Shown here piece after piece: positions 34,932 through 45,501 of a stretch of DNA of 64,000 nucleotides. The stretch's first letter is position 1. Every line of letters begins with the position of its first letter. The stretch comes from Meloidogyne chitwoodi (lineage: Eukaryota > Nematoda > Chromadorea > Rhabditida > Meloidogynidae). Position numbers and translations under genes: made by a program. A model generated the notes under the pieces. That model was not told the origin of the DNA, did no database searches, and was given only the letters and a program-made list of their open reading frames with translations. The DNA lies in assembly GCA_015183035.1 (NCBI GenBank), contig JACZZP010000010.1:496001-560000 (forward strand). Reading direction: 5' to 3'.

Positions 34932-37900
34932 TCAAAAGTGAATCGAACGAGTGTAGTCATATTCGACTGTTGGAATTACAGCCTAAAACAAAAAATTTTA
35001 AATTTAAAGTTAAAAATCAAAGAAAAACCTGTACAAATTTGAGGAAAATAAACAAATAATCAATAACAAGTAATTCTTTCCCACTTTCCTGAAATTGTTC
35101 TATCAATCGTTTCATTACAGGTGCATGTCTACACGGATGAATAGTAGCCAAAATTAAACCAGAAATATGTGGATGTGATTCCAAAGTTATTGTTTTATCT
35201 GCATGTTCCTTTAAATAAAAAAGACAAAAAGTTAAAAATTAATTTTTGGAATTGTTGCAATCCTAGAAAATCACCCCAAGCTAGTGGTAGCCATTTTATC
35301 ATAAATATAAATATCAAAATGATAGTGGCGGAACAAGCTTCGGTCACAGATCTTATGCTTTCACGGGACAGTGCTAGATTAGCATAACATGTCCTCAACT
35401 GACTGATGCCCAGACATTTTTGATTTTAAAGTCGCAGGAACCCTGATAAAACTCGGTTCCATGTATTCGGTAGAGTTAACGCTCCTGACGCCAATATAGT
35501 TTTAATCCGTTGCGCTTTACTTTACTTCGTTGACCTCCCGCTTGTGACTGCCAAATCCAACGATTTCGACCAGTCTGGGCCCATCAAGCAATGTAGCAAG
35601 CAGTAGCAACAGAAGAGAGCATAGAATTGAAGTCTTTTTTGGCCAAGGTCCGGTGTCGAGCTCCATTGGATGCAGGCAGCGGAAGAGCATGAAGTGTTGT
35701 TGTTTGTTTTGATGTAGACGATGTTGGAGAATGGCTTTTATACTATTATAAATCTGCCGTTTATATAGTAACACTCCACCATGCTCAACAAGAATAGCTT
35801 TTAAAATACTATAAAAAGTCATCGAATTAACACACATATCAACTACTAGATCGACTACTCATCAACTACTACATCAACTCATCACCAAACCGTCCTCAAC
35901 TCAATCGTCACGGTACGCATCTTTAATTTATTTCTTAACTCTAATCAAAATAATTTTTTTTCTTTTTAGCAATGTTCGGTGCTCGTCGACGAAACTCGTT
36001 ACGTGGCGACTACAGGGAGCACAGGCGTTTCCGCAATCGACGTGAATATGCTGCTTGGTGGGATACTGGCGAAGTGAACAACTGGCGGATCAATTCAAGA
36101 CATCCAAGTCGCCATGGCACAGTCGAATACTGGAGATGTGCGGTAAATAAATTATCTTTGCGATAATTTAATAATTAAATTTTTTCCCTTTTTTCAGTTT
36201 GCAGTTGGGCGCTTCTTCACTTGTCCGAGCCGCATTCGCATCACGTTTGGATTCGGCGACCGTTTTGTGATCATCGCCAACGCCAGAAACCACCCACACA
36301 ATCACAATCGTGTCACTAACACTGTCAGTTTTTCTGTTCTAATATAATTTTTTTATCCAATTTCAGGATAACAATCCCAACGTCGTGCGCCGTGTTACTC
36401 CAATGGAAGCTTCACCGATGCTGACTGCCCGAACCGTCCATATTGGTCCAAGGCCAAGCAAATCTGTCCCAAATCAATCAACATCGGCTGGAGCAAAGGG
36501 AGCAGCGTCATCCGCCCCTACTAAATCGGCAAGTGCGACACCAGCAACATCAGCCCCTTCGACAACGGGAGCAGCTACTCCATCGACGTCCGCTCCATCA
36601 ACATCGGCTGGAGCAAAGGGAGAAGTGTCAGCGGCAAAAGCATCTGCCCCTACTACAGCAGCAACACCAGCCCCTTCGACAACAGGAGCAGCTACTCCAT
36701 CGACGTCGGCTCCATCAACATCGGCTGGAGCAAAGGGAGAAGTGTCAGCGGCAAAAGCATCTGCCCCTACTACAGCAGCAACACCAGCCCCTTCGACAAC
36801 AGGAGCAGCTACTCCATCGACGTCGGCTCCATCGACACCAGCAGCTGCTCGTCTTCTCAAACCGCCAGCATTTGCTTTGGCTGCAAGCAATAATGGAACA
36901 ACTAGCAACGTCAGTTTAAATTTTTTTGACCTTTAAATTTTTATTTTTTACAGGCAGTACCGTCCTTTTCAGTGGCTAGTCAACCATCTGCGGGAATGGC
37001 CTCTGCTCAAAAGCCCGCTCCAGTGGGCAACAAGGAAGAGAAGAAAGAAGACATCAAGAAGGATGAGAAGAAGGAGGACATCAAGAAGGACGAGAAGAAG
37101 GAGGGCATCAACAAGGACAAGAAGGAAGACGTCAAGAAGGATGAGAAGAAGGAGGGCATCAACAAGGACAAGAAGGAAGACGTCAAGAAGGACGAGAAGG
37201 AAGACGTCAACAAGGACAAGAAGGAAGACGTCAAGAAGGACGAGAAGAAGGAGGGCAACAACAAGGACAAGAAGGAAGACGTCAAGAAAGACGAGAAGAA
37301 GGATGACGTCAAGAAGGACGAGAAGAAGGAAGACGTCAAGAAGGACAAGAAGGAAGACGTCAAGAAGGACGAGAAGAGAGGACCTGGTTGATTAAATTGA
37401 CTTTTCCAATTAACCCCCTATATATGTATGTTGTATATATTCACTTTTTCTTTGTAAATATTGTGTATATATTATTGTCATTTGTTTCCATTCACTATTT
37501 GTATATTATATGTAAATAAAAATTGATATATTTGTTTTGATTTTTGACAGTTTTTTACTTAGGGAAAATAAAAATTTTTGTGTCAATCCTTTCTAATGAA
37601 CTTTGTATTTTACTAGGAGAAAACACTGAAAATTTTGCAAAAAAAAACCTCTGAAAAGTCTTCTTTCATTTTATTAACGGCCAAAGGGGAGCCATTCTCG
37701 TCATAACCAACTAACCAAAACCTTGGTACCTAAAAATACAAAATAACCTTAAAATTAAAATTAAAATCAAAAACTTGGTAATATTTATCATATGTAATGT
37801 GTAAATCATATCTTCTTGTTTTTAATAAACTATTAGAAGTTGAGTCTTCATCTTTTGTTAAGTTACGCTGTAAAACAAATCTAAAAAATAATTCCCAAAT

Positions 37901-38893
37901 ATAAAATGAAACCAAGAGAATTAAAAGTATTTATTTTAGTTTAAAAATCAGAATATTTTTGAAAAATCAGAATTATATTTATTCTCTAACAATAAGTGGA
38001 AGCATTTCATTATTTAGATTAAAACTCGTAGATACTTACAAAGTTGGTTAAAATAAGCAATTATTTGCTTTTAAAAATAAAAATAATTCAGAAAAACTTA
38101 TTATTCGGTAAAAAAAATAAATAAACCTGGAAGAATCTTCTTCTTCTTCTAATAATCCACTAGATAAATATTCATCCAAATCAATAGGTTCACATTCTTC
38201 ATCACAATCATTTTCTTCTTCGTTTAAATAATTTTCTTTTGAATTTTCTTTTTTATTTTCATCTTCCTCTAAATCTTTAGGAGCATAATTAATTTCAAAA
38301 TCAAAATGATGTGTATCAACCCATTCATTTTGTTCATCACCAACTTCTGTAGATTCTTCTTTAATTATCTATAAAAAAGTTTCTGACTTTAATTAAATTT
38401 GATAAAAATAATGAAATATTTCAGGGAAAACTAAAAAAACCCAAAGAAACAAGTTCCCAACATATTTAAATCTCAATTAGTATTAAAAACTTATGTTTAA
38501 TAAAACCTTTTCTTTAGATTCATCATAACCCATAATTTGAGCACATCTTTGATGACAAGGCACTTGTTTAGTAATTAAAAATTGTTTGTCAGCAGGCAAA
38601 TATGAACATGTCCTTTAAAAAACATAAAAAGAAAATTAATTTAAAAAATATTAACCCATTAGCATCACTAGCTTTCGCCCAAGACCATGTAGGACATAAA
38701 TGAACTAAATGGTCACCAGCTTAAATTTAAAAATAATCTTTTAAAAATCCAAAAAAAATATTTTCAAACCTGCAACAAATTCTTCAGGTGTAAGAACTCC
38801 AGTTTCTTTAAATTTAGATTCTCGAAGAACAGGAGTTAAATATTGACCTACTGATAATGCGGCACTTTTAAATTGATTAACCAAATCGTTCAT
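34932..38893 (-). CDS. atg-3: autophagy E2-like enzyme ATG3
   Basis: Transfers ATG8/LGG-type ubiquitin-like proteins from ATG7 to phosphatidylethanolamine. The start [20 protein letters not shown] and [20 protein letters not shown] match ATG3, as do [20 protein letters not shown] and [14 protein letters not shown] Glu-rich insert follows, then [45 protein letters not shown] and [14 protein letters not shown], whose Cys is the catalytic residue. It ends [19 protein letters not shown]. Exons are short except that the intron between DFSE and EHADK is about 2.4 kb and encloses a whole gene on the opposite strand plus the paralogue B fragment. All family landmarks are present, so the host gene seems intact. 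Confidence 0.93.
35475..35736 (-). pseudogene. paralogue B: fragment of the A/C membrane-protein family
   Basis: Retains the promoter-proximal leader and signal peptide exon ([20 protein letters not shown]) at high identity to copies A and C. The reading frame then decays (ends KREVNEVK, stop) and only a scrap of ectodomain DNA (CTGACGCCAATATAGTTTTA) remains. No later exons follow. It lies inside the atg-3 intron. A short secreted peptide could still be made, but a dead copy is more likely. Confidence 0.7.
35811..35818 (+). promoter_or_regulatory. TATA box of the nested gene
   Basis: TATAAAAA, 161 bp before the ATG at 35972. An untranslated first exon ending CGTCACG before a GTACGC donor and a TTTTTTAG acceptor at the ATG fit a start of transcription about 30 bp downstream. 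Confidence 0.5.
35972..37391 (+). CDS. low-complexity protein nested in the atg-3 intron, 425 aa
   Basis: Exons 35972-36142, 36198-36323, 36367-36909 and 36954-37391, all phase 0, give 425 aa. Residues 1-115 look folded: basic and Trp/Arg-rich ([20 protein letters not shown], then [20 protein letters not shown]). Next comes a Ser/Thr/Ala/Pro region made of three 40-residue repeats (120 bp each) with [20 protein letters not shown]. The C-terminus is about 118 residues of [16 protein letters not shown] repeats, almost only Lys, Asp and Glu, ending KRGPG. No signal peptide is seen. The coding DNA is far richer in GC than its neighbours. Expression from its own TATA promoter is likely. Family unknown; repeat-rich, disordered architecture. 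Confidence 0.8.
36478..36837 (+). repeat. three 120-bp tandem repeats (40 aa each)
   Basis: Units starting TCAACATCGGCTGGAGCAAA recur at 120-bp spacing (about 36478, 36598, 36718). The second and third are almost identical, the first diverged. They keep frame and encode the Ser/Thr/Ala/Pro segment of the nested gene. Confidence 0.85.
37032..37380 (+). repeat. GAAGACGTCAAGAAGGACGA minisatellite coding KED repeats
   Basis: Tandem purine-rich units of about 21-48 bp encoding KKEDVKKDE and KKEGINKDK blocks. Frame is kept throughout, which argues for selection on the charged tail. Confidence 0.8.
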
Positions 38894-39714
38894 TTTTAAT
38901 ATATAAAAATTAAATAATAATTCTAAAAAATAGAAAATAAAAAAATACTTTTAAAAAACATAAATCAAAAAAATTTTTCAGCATTGTTACTGAAAAAAAG
39001 GATACGCGCGTCGGCGGGTACACCCCAGTTTACCGCAAGGCCGGTTTACCGCAGGGCTATAACTCTGTTTATAATTGTCATATAATAGAGATCTTAGTGT
39101 CATTCGACTCAGCTCGTCGAGCTGAGTCGAACCATGTTTGGGTCGAAATTTTTTGGTAAATATAAAATAAGTCATAGCCCTGCGGTAAACCGGCCTTGCG
39201 GTAAACTGGCCTGCTCCCCGCGTCGGCCGACTAGGAGAAAGAAGTCTCTAGTTCCTCTTTATCTCTAATTCTCTTTATTTAGCTACTATTTCGCGCCATT
39301 CAAGGCTTTACGCAAATAAAAATACTCAACACTCAAAAGTGCGCACTCAACTGGACTTTTAGAAAAAGAAAGAGGTTAATTTGTAGTACAGTATACATAA
39401 AAGAATAAATAATAGTTCAAGAGTGGGATAGATGGTTAAGCGGGATATGAATAAAAATGGAGTAGAAGGTTTTATTTATTTAGAAATATTTTTTTAATTT
39501 TTAACCCCTTTTTTATTTTTTTAATTTTTATTTAACTAGTATCAACACACTTTTTTCTATTAAAAAAAATCACACATTTTATGTCCCAAACTGACTAATC
39601 ACCTACTGCGAAAGAGCTTTTTTTAAAAAAATTTTCTATTCATTTTTTATTTCTTTTTTAGTTGTTCAACTATTCATTTAAATAAATGTCCCTTTAATCA
39701 ATTTTATTAAAAAA
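38894..39714. other. intergenic, upstream of atg-3
   Basis: Contains the inverted-repeat element at 39.0-39.2 kb, then AT-rich flank of the next plus-strand gene. Nothing coding. Confidence 0.4.
39016..39218. mobile_element. short inverted-repeat element with central palindrome, flanked by 9-bp direct repeat
   Basis: Arms CAGTTTACCGCAAGGCCGGT and its complement near the right end pair for over 40 bp, including a GGGCTAT(A/G)AC inner part. The centre is the GACTCAGCTCGTCGAGCTGA palindrome shared with 19.8 kb. CGCGTCGGC is repeated on both sides (39007-39015, 39219-39227), a possible target-site duplication. No ORF. Confidence 0.75.
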
Positions 39715-40684
39715 ATGTTTTTAAATTATTTAATTATTCCAAAAAAGCCTCGCCGTCAATTTCTCCCATTATCATTATCTGAGTGGGATTTATATTGCAG
39801 AAGAAAAAGAAAAATTAAATTAAATTCAAATTTTTGGTCAAAAAAGAGGTCTAAAAGTGCAGAACAAAATTTATATAATAATGAAAATGACAAGTATTAT
39901 CAAAATATAAAATTTAGAAATAAAAAAATTATTAAAAGTTTATTAACAAACAAACAAAAAAGAAGTAATAATTATCTTTGTGTTGTGGAGGATCGAATGA
40001 GTAAGTGTGTTATTTTTTTTGTTTTTAAATTTAATTTTCTCGTTACCAATGAATGGGACATTTATCTGTATTTTCCGAAATTTGTTCCAAAAAATCCCTC
40101 CCGTAAAGTTTGTAAAAAATCCCCGGGATTCCATAAATTTGATTATGCCCGTCTCTAATTAAATCGAAAACTGGGAACATGAAAAAGAATAGAGAGAGGT
40201 AAAACTGAAAGAAAGATTTTCCCCAATTTTACCATGAAACGGGGTTATATAATTTAAATATTTTTTTTTACTCAAATTAATCAAAATTTTATTTTCTCTT
40301 TTAGGCATAGCTTCATCAACATGTTCAGCCCCATCATCCACTCAAAGACAAAGTCGAAACAGAATAGCTCAAAGATTTGCTAAACGTTCAAAATCACTAG
40401 TAAAATTACTTAGTGCATTAAAATGTTCAAGTAAATCTACAAATAATGAAGAAAGAAAAAAAGAAGAATGTCATCAATTTTTTGATAAAACAAAAGAAAT
40501 AAAATTTCAAAATAATAATGAAAAAGAAGAAGAAAATAATAATTTTAGAAAACGTTCAAAATCATCAACAAATTTAAAAGGAAAAGATTTAATTATATCA
40601 TCATCAAATTATCCAATTAGAGAAGTTCATTGGCAAATGTATCAATCACGTTTACAATTAAAAATGAGTTCTACAAAGCTTTAA
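39715..40684 (+). CDS. uncharacterised basic protein, 221 aa
   Basis: Two exons, 39715-40000 and 40305-40684, phase 1 with GTAAGT donor and CTTTTAG acceptor. The start MFLNYLIIPKKPRRQFLPLS is followed by Arg/Lys-rich runs (CRRKRKIKLNSN, KKRSKSAEQ, SRNRIAQRFAKRSKSLVKLL), a Glu/Asn-rich linker, and a conserved-looking end NYPIREVHWQMYQSRLQLKM. Strongly basic, with several possible nuclear localisation signals and no membrane segment or clear signal peptide. I do not recognise it. Confidence 0.65.
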
Positions 40685-40708
40685 AAGAAAAGAAAGAAAG
40701 AATATATT

Positions 40709-40892
40709 TAACTAAATGTTAGTTCGTCCCCGTTCCCCCGCACAACTTATTACTCAAAAAAATCACAAAAAGGCTGTTCTCTATGAGCTGTCCCCGGCAA
40801 TTGACAATGTCCCCCATACTTGCGACATTTCTGGTCCCCTTTGCTCGTTAAAAGTCCTCCCCGCTCTACGGGGACGAACTTACTTAGTTTAA
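40709..40892. mobile_element. inverted-repeat element with TTAA-like ends
   Basis: Left end TTAACTAAATGTTAGTTCGT and right end ACGAACTTACTTAGTTTAA are inverted repeats of about 25 bp, continuing into CCCCGT/ACGGGG. TTAA at the ends suggests a piggyBac-type MITE, though the register is off by one base. The inside is unusually C-rich. It starts 24 bp after a stop codon. Confidence 0.55.
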
Positions 40893-41041
40893 ACTTGTAA
40901 AAAAATTAATTTAAAAAATAAATATGTTGCATTAAATATATTTAAAAAAAAATAATTTTATTCATATAAAAATATTATGGTTATATTTAATTTTATTAAT
41001 TTATTTGTACAAATTCTCTCAAGTAAAATAATATATTTTAA

Positions 41042-42035
41042 TTAACGAGTTTCTATAATAGCATAATTTCCAAAACAAATCCAAGAGACAAGAAGACAAC
41101 AAACAATTGCTTCTATTGTCATACCTAAAATATTTTAGATTTTATTTTAGCTGAACACCCCATTTATTCGCAAAAGAAAAAATTTTACACCCAAAAATGA
41201 AAAATATTTTCTTGCGAATAAATGGGGTGTTCCTCTAAAATATTTAGAAAGTTCAACGTTAATTATCCAAAGTATTTAAATTATCTTTTTATTTTAATAA
41301 ACTTACAAATAGTAATTCCAACCACAATTTTATAGTCTTCAGTTCGAGAATAACGTTCATTACTAAAAAGGAAGAAAATACAAAGAATAAGTGACAAAAT
41401 TGAAAGTCCAGCAATTATTGAATGTGTAATCATATCCTTTTAAATTAATTAATTTTAATTTTAAAATATTTAATAATAAAACCGATCGATAAAAAGTCAA
41501 AAAACGGTTCAAAACGGGTGGAAGAGCCCATCCAAGCAAAAAACCACAAGTCAGTACAAGAACAATGAAAGTGTTAACATACCATTGCCAAATAGAATTA
41601 CGTAAAATAAATATTAAAACAAGCACTACGAGTCCAATAATCTTTTTTAAAAAAATATTAAATTTATTTTTAAGACGCAAACACTTTAAAAAATTTTAAA
41701 AAATTTATTATAATATTAAACTGTTCCAAAACTTGTCTCTACTTTAGGTGAACACCCCATTTATTCGCAAAAAATAAAATTATTTATCAAAACATTCGAA
41801 CACGATAAAAAAATTCAAATTGAATAAAATATTTTTTTTGCGAATAAATGGGGTGTTCTTCTAAAAGTAGAAATGTTTTTAATATTGTTCAATAATTAAA
41901 AAACCTTTTTATTTAATAAAAACTAACTGCAGAAATTAATTTAATACTCCAAATAGGTATCATTCGAATTCTTGGTCCAGCATTGCCAGCAGCAGTTCTT
42001 GTGGTGACTGTTCTAGTTGTTACGGTTGTAGCCAT
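41042..42035 (-). CDS. four-TM MARVEL-like membrane protein
   Basis: Four exons give about 160 aa. Exon 1 has a Thr/Arg-rich cytoplasmic start (MATTVTTRTVTTRTAAGNAG) and leads into TM1 (IIGLVVLVLIFIL in exon 2). TM2 is VNTFIVLVLTCGFLLGWAL, TM3 is IIAGLSILSLILCIFFLF (exon 3) and TM4 spans IVVGITIC/MTIEAIVCCLLVSWI (exons 3-4). The short loops and basic N-terminus fit MARVEL-type vesicle or tetraspan proteins. Phases agree (0, 0, 1). Two introns each carry a copy of the hairpin element. Family assignment rests on topology and not on a decisive motif. Confidence 0.75.
41152..41233. repeat. hairpin element, copy 4 (intronic)
   Basis: Left arm GAACACCCCATTTATTCGCA, right arm TTCTTGCGAATAAATGGGGT plus GTTC, in the last intron of the MARVEL-like gene. 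Pairing extends to the flanking ctgaacacc / ggtgttcct. Confidence 0.85.
41739..41870. repeat. hairpin element, copy 5 (intronic)
   Basis: Longest arms of the family: CTACTTTAGGTGAACACCCC on the left matched by GGGGTGTTCTTCTAAAAGTA on the right, with a spacer of about 60 nt. First intron of the MARVEL-like gene. Confidence 0.85.
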
Positions 42036-42506
42036 TTTATTTATTTATTTTTTATTAATAAAATTAATTAAAATGTAAAAGTCTCTGAAATTAAAATTTG
42101 TAAAAATTAATTTATAAATAATATTTAATCAATATTATTTAATTTATTTTTCTTCAATTTTAATTTTTATTAAAATAAAAATAAATAAATTTTTTATTAA
42201 ATAAACCATGTGGCAGAAAATAAAAAAAAATTAAATAAAAGAAGAAAAGAATGTATCAGTCAATAATAAAACTAAAAATAAAATTAAAATCTAAAAATAT
42301 GTCCTAAAGAAAAATAAAAATAAAAAATAAGAGAAAAAGAAATATATATTTTACATTTTAGCTCTTCAAGCCTTTATATAAAATTAAAAAGAAAAGAAAA
42401 CAAAAAATATATTTAGTGGTAAATACAAAAATAAAAGAAACAAAAATGTGAAAAAGAAGCTCTTTTTTAATTTAATAAAATAAAAAAGTCAAATAAATAA
42501 ATAATT
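42036..42506. other. intergenic, AT-rich
   Basis: Promoter side of the MARVEL-like gene and 3' flank of the next minus-strand gene. A/T-rich simple sequence; nothing else supported. Confidence 0.4.
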
Positions 42507-44814
42507 TTATTTTTGATAAATTTTAATATTTCCTCTTGTATTTAACATTTCAGGTAATTCTCTTTAAAAAAAAAATTATTAAAAAAAATGTGTTAAATTC
42601 AGTAGCAAATTAAAAAAATATTTTTTAATAAGCTGTAGCTCCTATTTAAATTATTTTAAAATTTTATTGACTACCTACTACTAAAAAAAATTAAAATAAT
42701 TCCCCCCTTTACACTTACTTTAAAATAAATAAATAATTATTAAAAAAAATTAACCCAATCCAAGGAACGCCTGCCATTTGTAAAAACATTCTCCATTCAA
42801 AACCAACATTTTTACAAGATATTTGTAATAAATCTTCTTTTGAATTTTCTATAAATATTTAATTAATTAAAATTTAATTTAAATTAACTAATTTCATCAA
42901 TATCATGTTGTGCTTTAATTTTACAAACTAAAATTTTTAATTTTCTTGAAACATCATTTTCTACGTTAAAAATATGCATATCCCCTTGTCTTTCAATAAA
43001 AAGTAAAATGTCAAGTAAAAGGCCAACTAAACGAGCATAAACACGGCAATAGTCTAATGATAACTATTCAAATAATTTAAAAAAAAAATAATTTAAAAAT
43101 ATTTATTTAATTTAAAAAATGGTCAAAAAATTTTTTTTTAATTTATAAAAATTACAAAAATAATTTAAAAAAAGGAAAAAAAATAAATTCATAAAAATTC
43201 CCCCTACTCCCTCACAATCTTCTCTAAATTTTTTTTAATTTAAATATTAAATATTTTATTTAAATTAAATAATTTATTCTTATCGGAAAGAATATATTTA
43301 ATTAATTAAAAATAATTTTTTAATTAAAAAATGGCTAAATTAATTTCTTATTAGTTAGGCAAAATATTTAAAAAAAAAATTAAAATTAAAAGAAAAAACC
43401 TCTTTAGGATCAAAATGCAACAACAAATCTTGTACAATAATATTTTCCAATTTACTTAACAAATGTTCATAAAAATTGCAAGCATCAGGTTTAACCAAAC
43501 AAAGTAAAAAATAACCCAAAGGAAAATTATTTAAATCTTCAATTGAGCCAATTCCAATTCTTCTGGGTGTTGAAGGTAATTGATTTATTGTTGATAAAGT
43601 CTTTTTTTCTTCAATTTCAATTTTATTAATTTTTCTTTTATTATTATTATTTGAAACATCTTGACATAAATATTCCAAATCTTTTTTTGTATTTTTATTA
43701 TTTAAACAAATAAAAGCATAATCATATTCTAATAATATAACTATTAATTGTTTTAATTCTAAAGATATTTTGTCGTCTCTGAAATTTTTTTAATTTTTAA
43801 ATTAATTTTTTTAGAGAATACGAGATATATAAAATACGGATTTTTAAATTTTGCTACCAAAAGTCCGCAATTTCTGTCCGCAACTTTTTTTTAATTTAAT
43901 AAATGATATGCACATTTCTATGGAGAATGTGAGAACAATTTTTGTTTATTTTAGGAAAGATTGTTGATTTTATGTATCAAAAGTGGACAAAATGCGGACA
44001 AAAATTGCGGATTTTAGGCAACAAAATTAAAAAATTTTAAATCAAAAAATTCACTCACTTAAAAAATTTAATAATTCCTCTAGAAAACTTTGACAAAGTA
44101 GAAAGAAAATTAATATCAGAATAAACCTCATTAAAATCAGAAAGTAATATACACACCCATTCCCATCTTTTATTTGCATTTGTGGGTGGATTTGCTTCCA
44201 AAATTTCCATCAAAAAATTAAAAACTTCTTTTCGAATAAATTGAAAGTGTTCAGAATTATTCTAAAAAAATTTAAAAAATAAATTAAAAATAAAAAAGAA
44301 TACATGTAAAAATCGTTTAATAAGTTTATCAATAATTTCTTTGGGAAGATTAGTTCCAAAAGTTTGCCTAAGTTCACTCAAAATAGATTTAATTTGAAAT
44401 TCCTGAAACTAAAAAATAATTTTATAAAAAAATATATTTTTTATAATTAAATAAATACATAAATATCGTTAACATCACATCTTTTTTCAAATAATTTTCC
44501 AAGACTATTTTCATCCATAAATTGATTAGTGTTTATTTTGGGAAGTGAAGACTAAAATATTAAAATTAAAAAAAATACTCAAAAATGCTTTTTTTAATTC
44601 AAAATTGTAATAAAATAAAGTTACTTTTTTTATTTTTTTAAAGAGATTTTCATTATTTAAATATTTAAAATTTCTTAATTTTTAAAAAAACCTCATTATT
44701 TGCAGCAATTCGCATTCTTTCAACTAAACCTAAATTTGCTGTAGCCCAATTTAGATTAACCTTTTTTAATTCAATTGAAGAAAGAAGCAAGTCAAAGAAG
44801 TCAACATTTTCCAT
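42507..44814 (-). CDS. uncharacterised helical protein, about 8 exons
   Basis: Starts MENVDFFDLLLSSIELKKVN and ends LPEMLNTRGNIKIYQK. Exons encode alternating helical stretches, e.g. WATANLGLVERMRIAANNE, ELRQTFGTNLPKEIIDKLIK, RWEWVCILLSDFNEVYSDIN and VYARLVGLLLDILLFIERQG. A possible phosphoregion TPRRIGIGSIEDLNNFP lies mid-protein. It has no signal peptide or TM segment. The build (all-alpha, HEAT-like) suggests a scaffold protein. Codanin-1-like similarity crossed my mind for the VYARLVGLLLDIL region, but I cannot support it from sequence alone. One intron holds an inverted-repeat element (43.85-44.03 kb). Confidence 0.65.
43848..44032. repeat. inverted repeat with GTCCGCAA arms (intronic)
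   Basis: Left AATTTTGCTACCAAAAGTCC..GCAA and right TTGCGGATTTTAGGCAACAA pair over about 45 bp with mismatches. Same motif family as 23.17-23.37 kb. Lies in an intron of the helical gene. Confidence 0.6.
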
Positions 44815-45065
44815 TTATTAATTCAAACAAAAATTATAAAAAAAAACAAAATATTAATTTAAAATTATCTATAATTCTAAAACAGAATATTTTATAAAAC
44901 AACTCCAACAAAATTATTTTAAATAATTGTTTAGTTAAAAACACATAAAATACTATAAAACATAAGTCAATATAAATTTATTTTAAAATAAATATAAAGT
45001 CAAATTTATTTATGTCCAATATAATTTATTTTGAGATTCTCAAAAATCAATAATTTGTCAATCAT

Positions 45066-45501
45066 TCATTTCTTATAGAGAACATCTTGTTTAAGTAAGT
45101 AGAATTTATTTTCCAGATAAAAAACATAACAAATTGCAACCAATGAGATGAATACCGACGAACACCAACACATGGTCACTCCTGTTACCAAATTCACCAT
45201 AGATTGATTAAGTCTTTCTGAAAAATTAAGTTTATTGAAAAAGTGATATAAATTCTAATTTGAAATAACCCTTTTATATTTTTTAAACTAATTATGTAAA
45301 CAAAAAATGTATTACCAACATCCACGGCACAAGTACATTTGTACTAAAAATTATTTAAATTAAAAATTCTAAAATAAAAGAAACCTCCACTTTTGGAAAA
45401 GATCTGCCTAGATCCGGAAGTTTATCTTCATTAAAACGAAAAGCTGTCGTAGAAAAATAATTTTTAAAGAAAGCAAATTTCGTCACAACAGAACGTCCCA
45501 T
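45066..45501 (-). CDS. one-TM micro-protein, tandem copy 1
   Basis: Three exons: MGRSVVTKFAFFKNYFSTTA..FPKVE, a mini-exon YKCTCAVDV with a CxC pair, and a last exon with a transmembrane helix (NLVTGVTMCWCSSVFISLVA) and basic tail ending KQDVLYKK. Total about 98 aa. The ATG follows TTATTTTAG directly. That AG could also join an upstream exon (MLSLISKKL, ATG at 45574, donor GTATCC) in frame. Tail-anchored or type II membrane topology is likely. The C-terminal KK resembles an ER-retrieval signal. No family recognised; duplicated next door. Confidence 0.65.

Noticed and set aside
35169..35398. ORFs on both strands between ATG3's last exons and paralogue B
   Set aside because: No similarity to ATG3 or to the A/C family; intron sequence.
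36474..36908. Minus-strand ORF of 144 codons (Val/Ala/Asp repeats)
   Set aside because: Shadow of the Ser/Thr/Ala/Pro repeats of the plus-strand nested gene.
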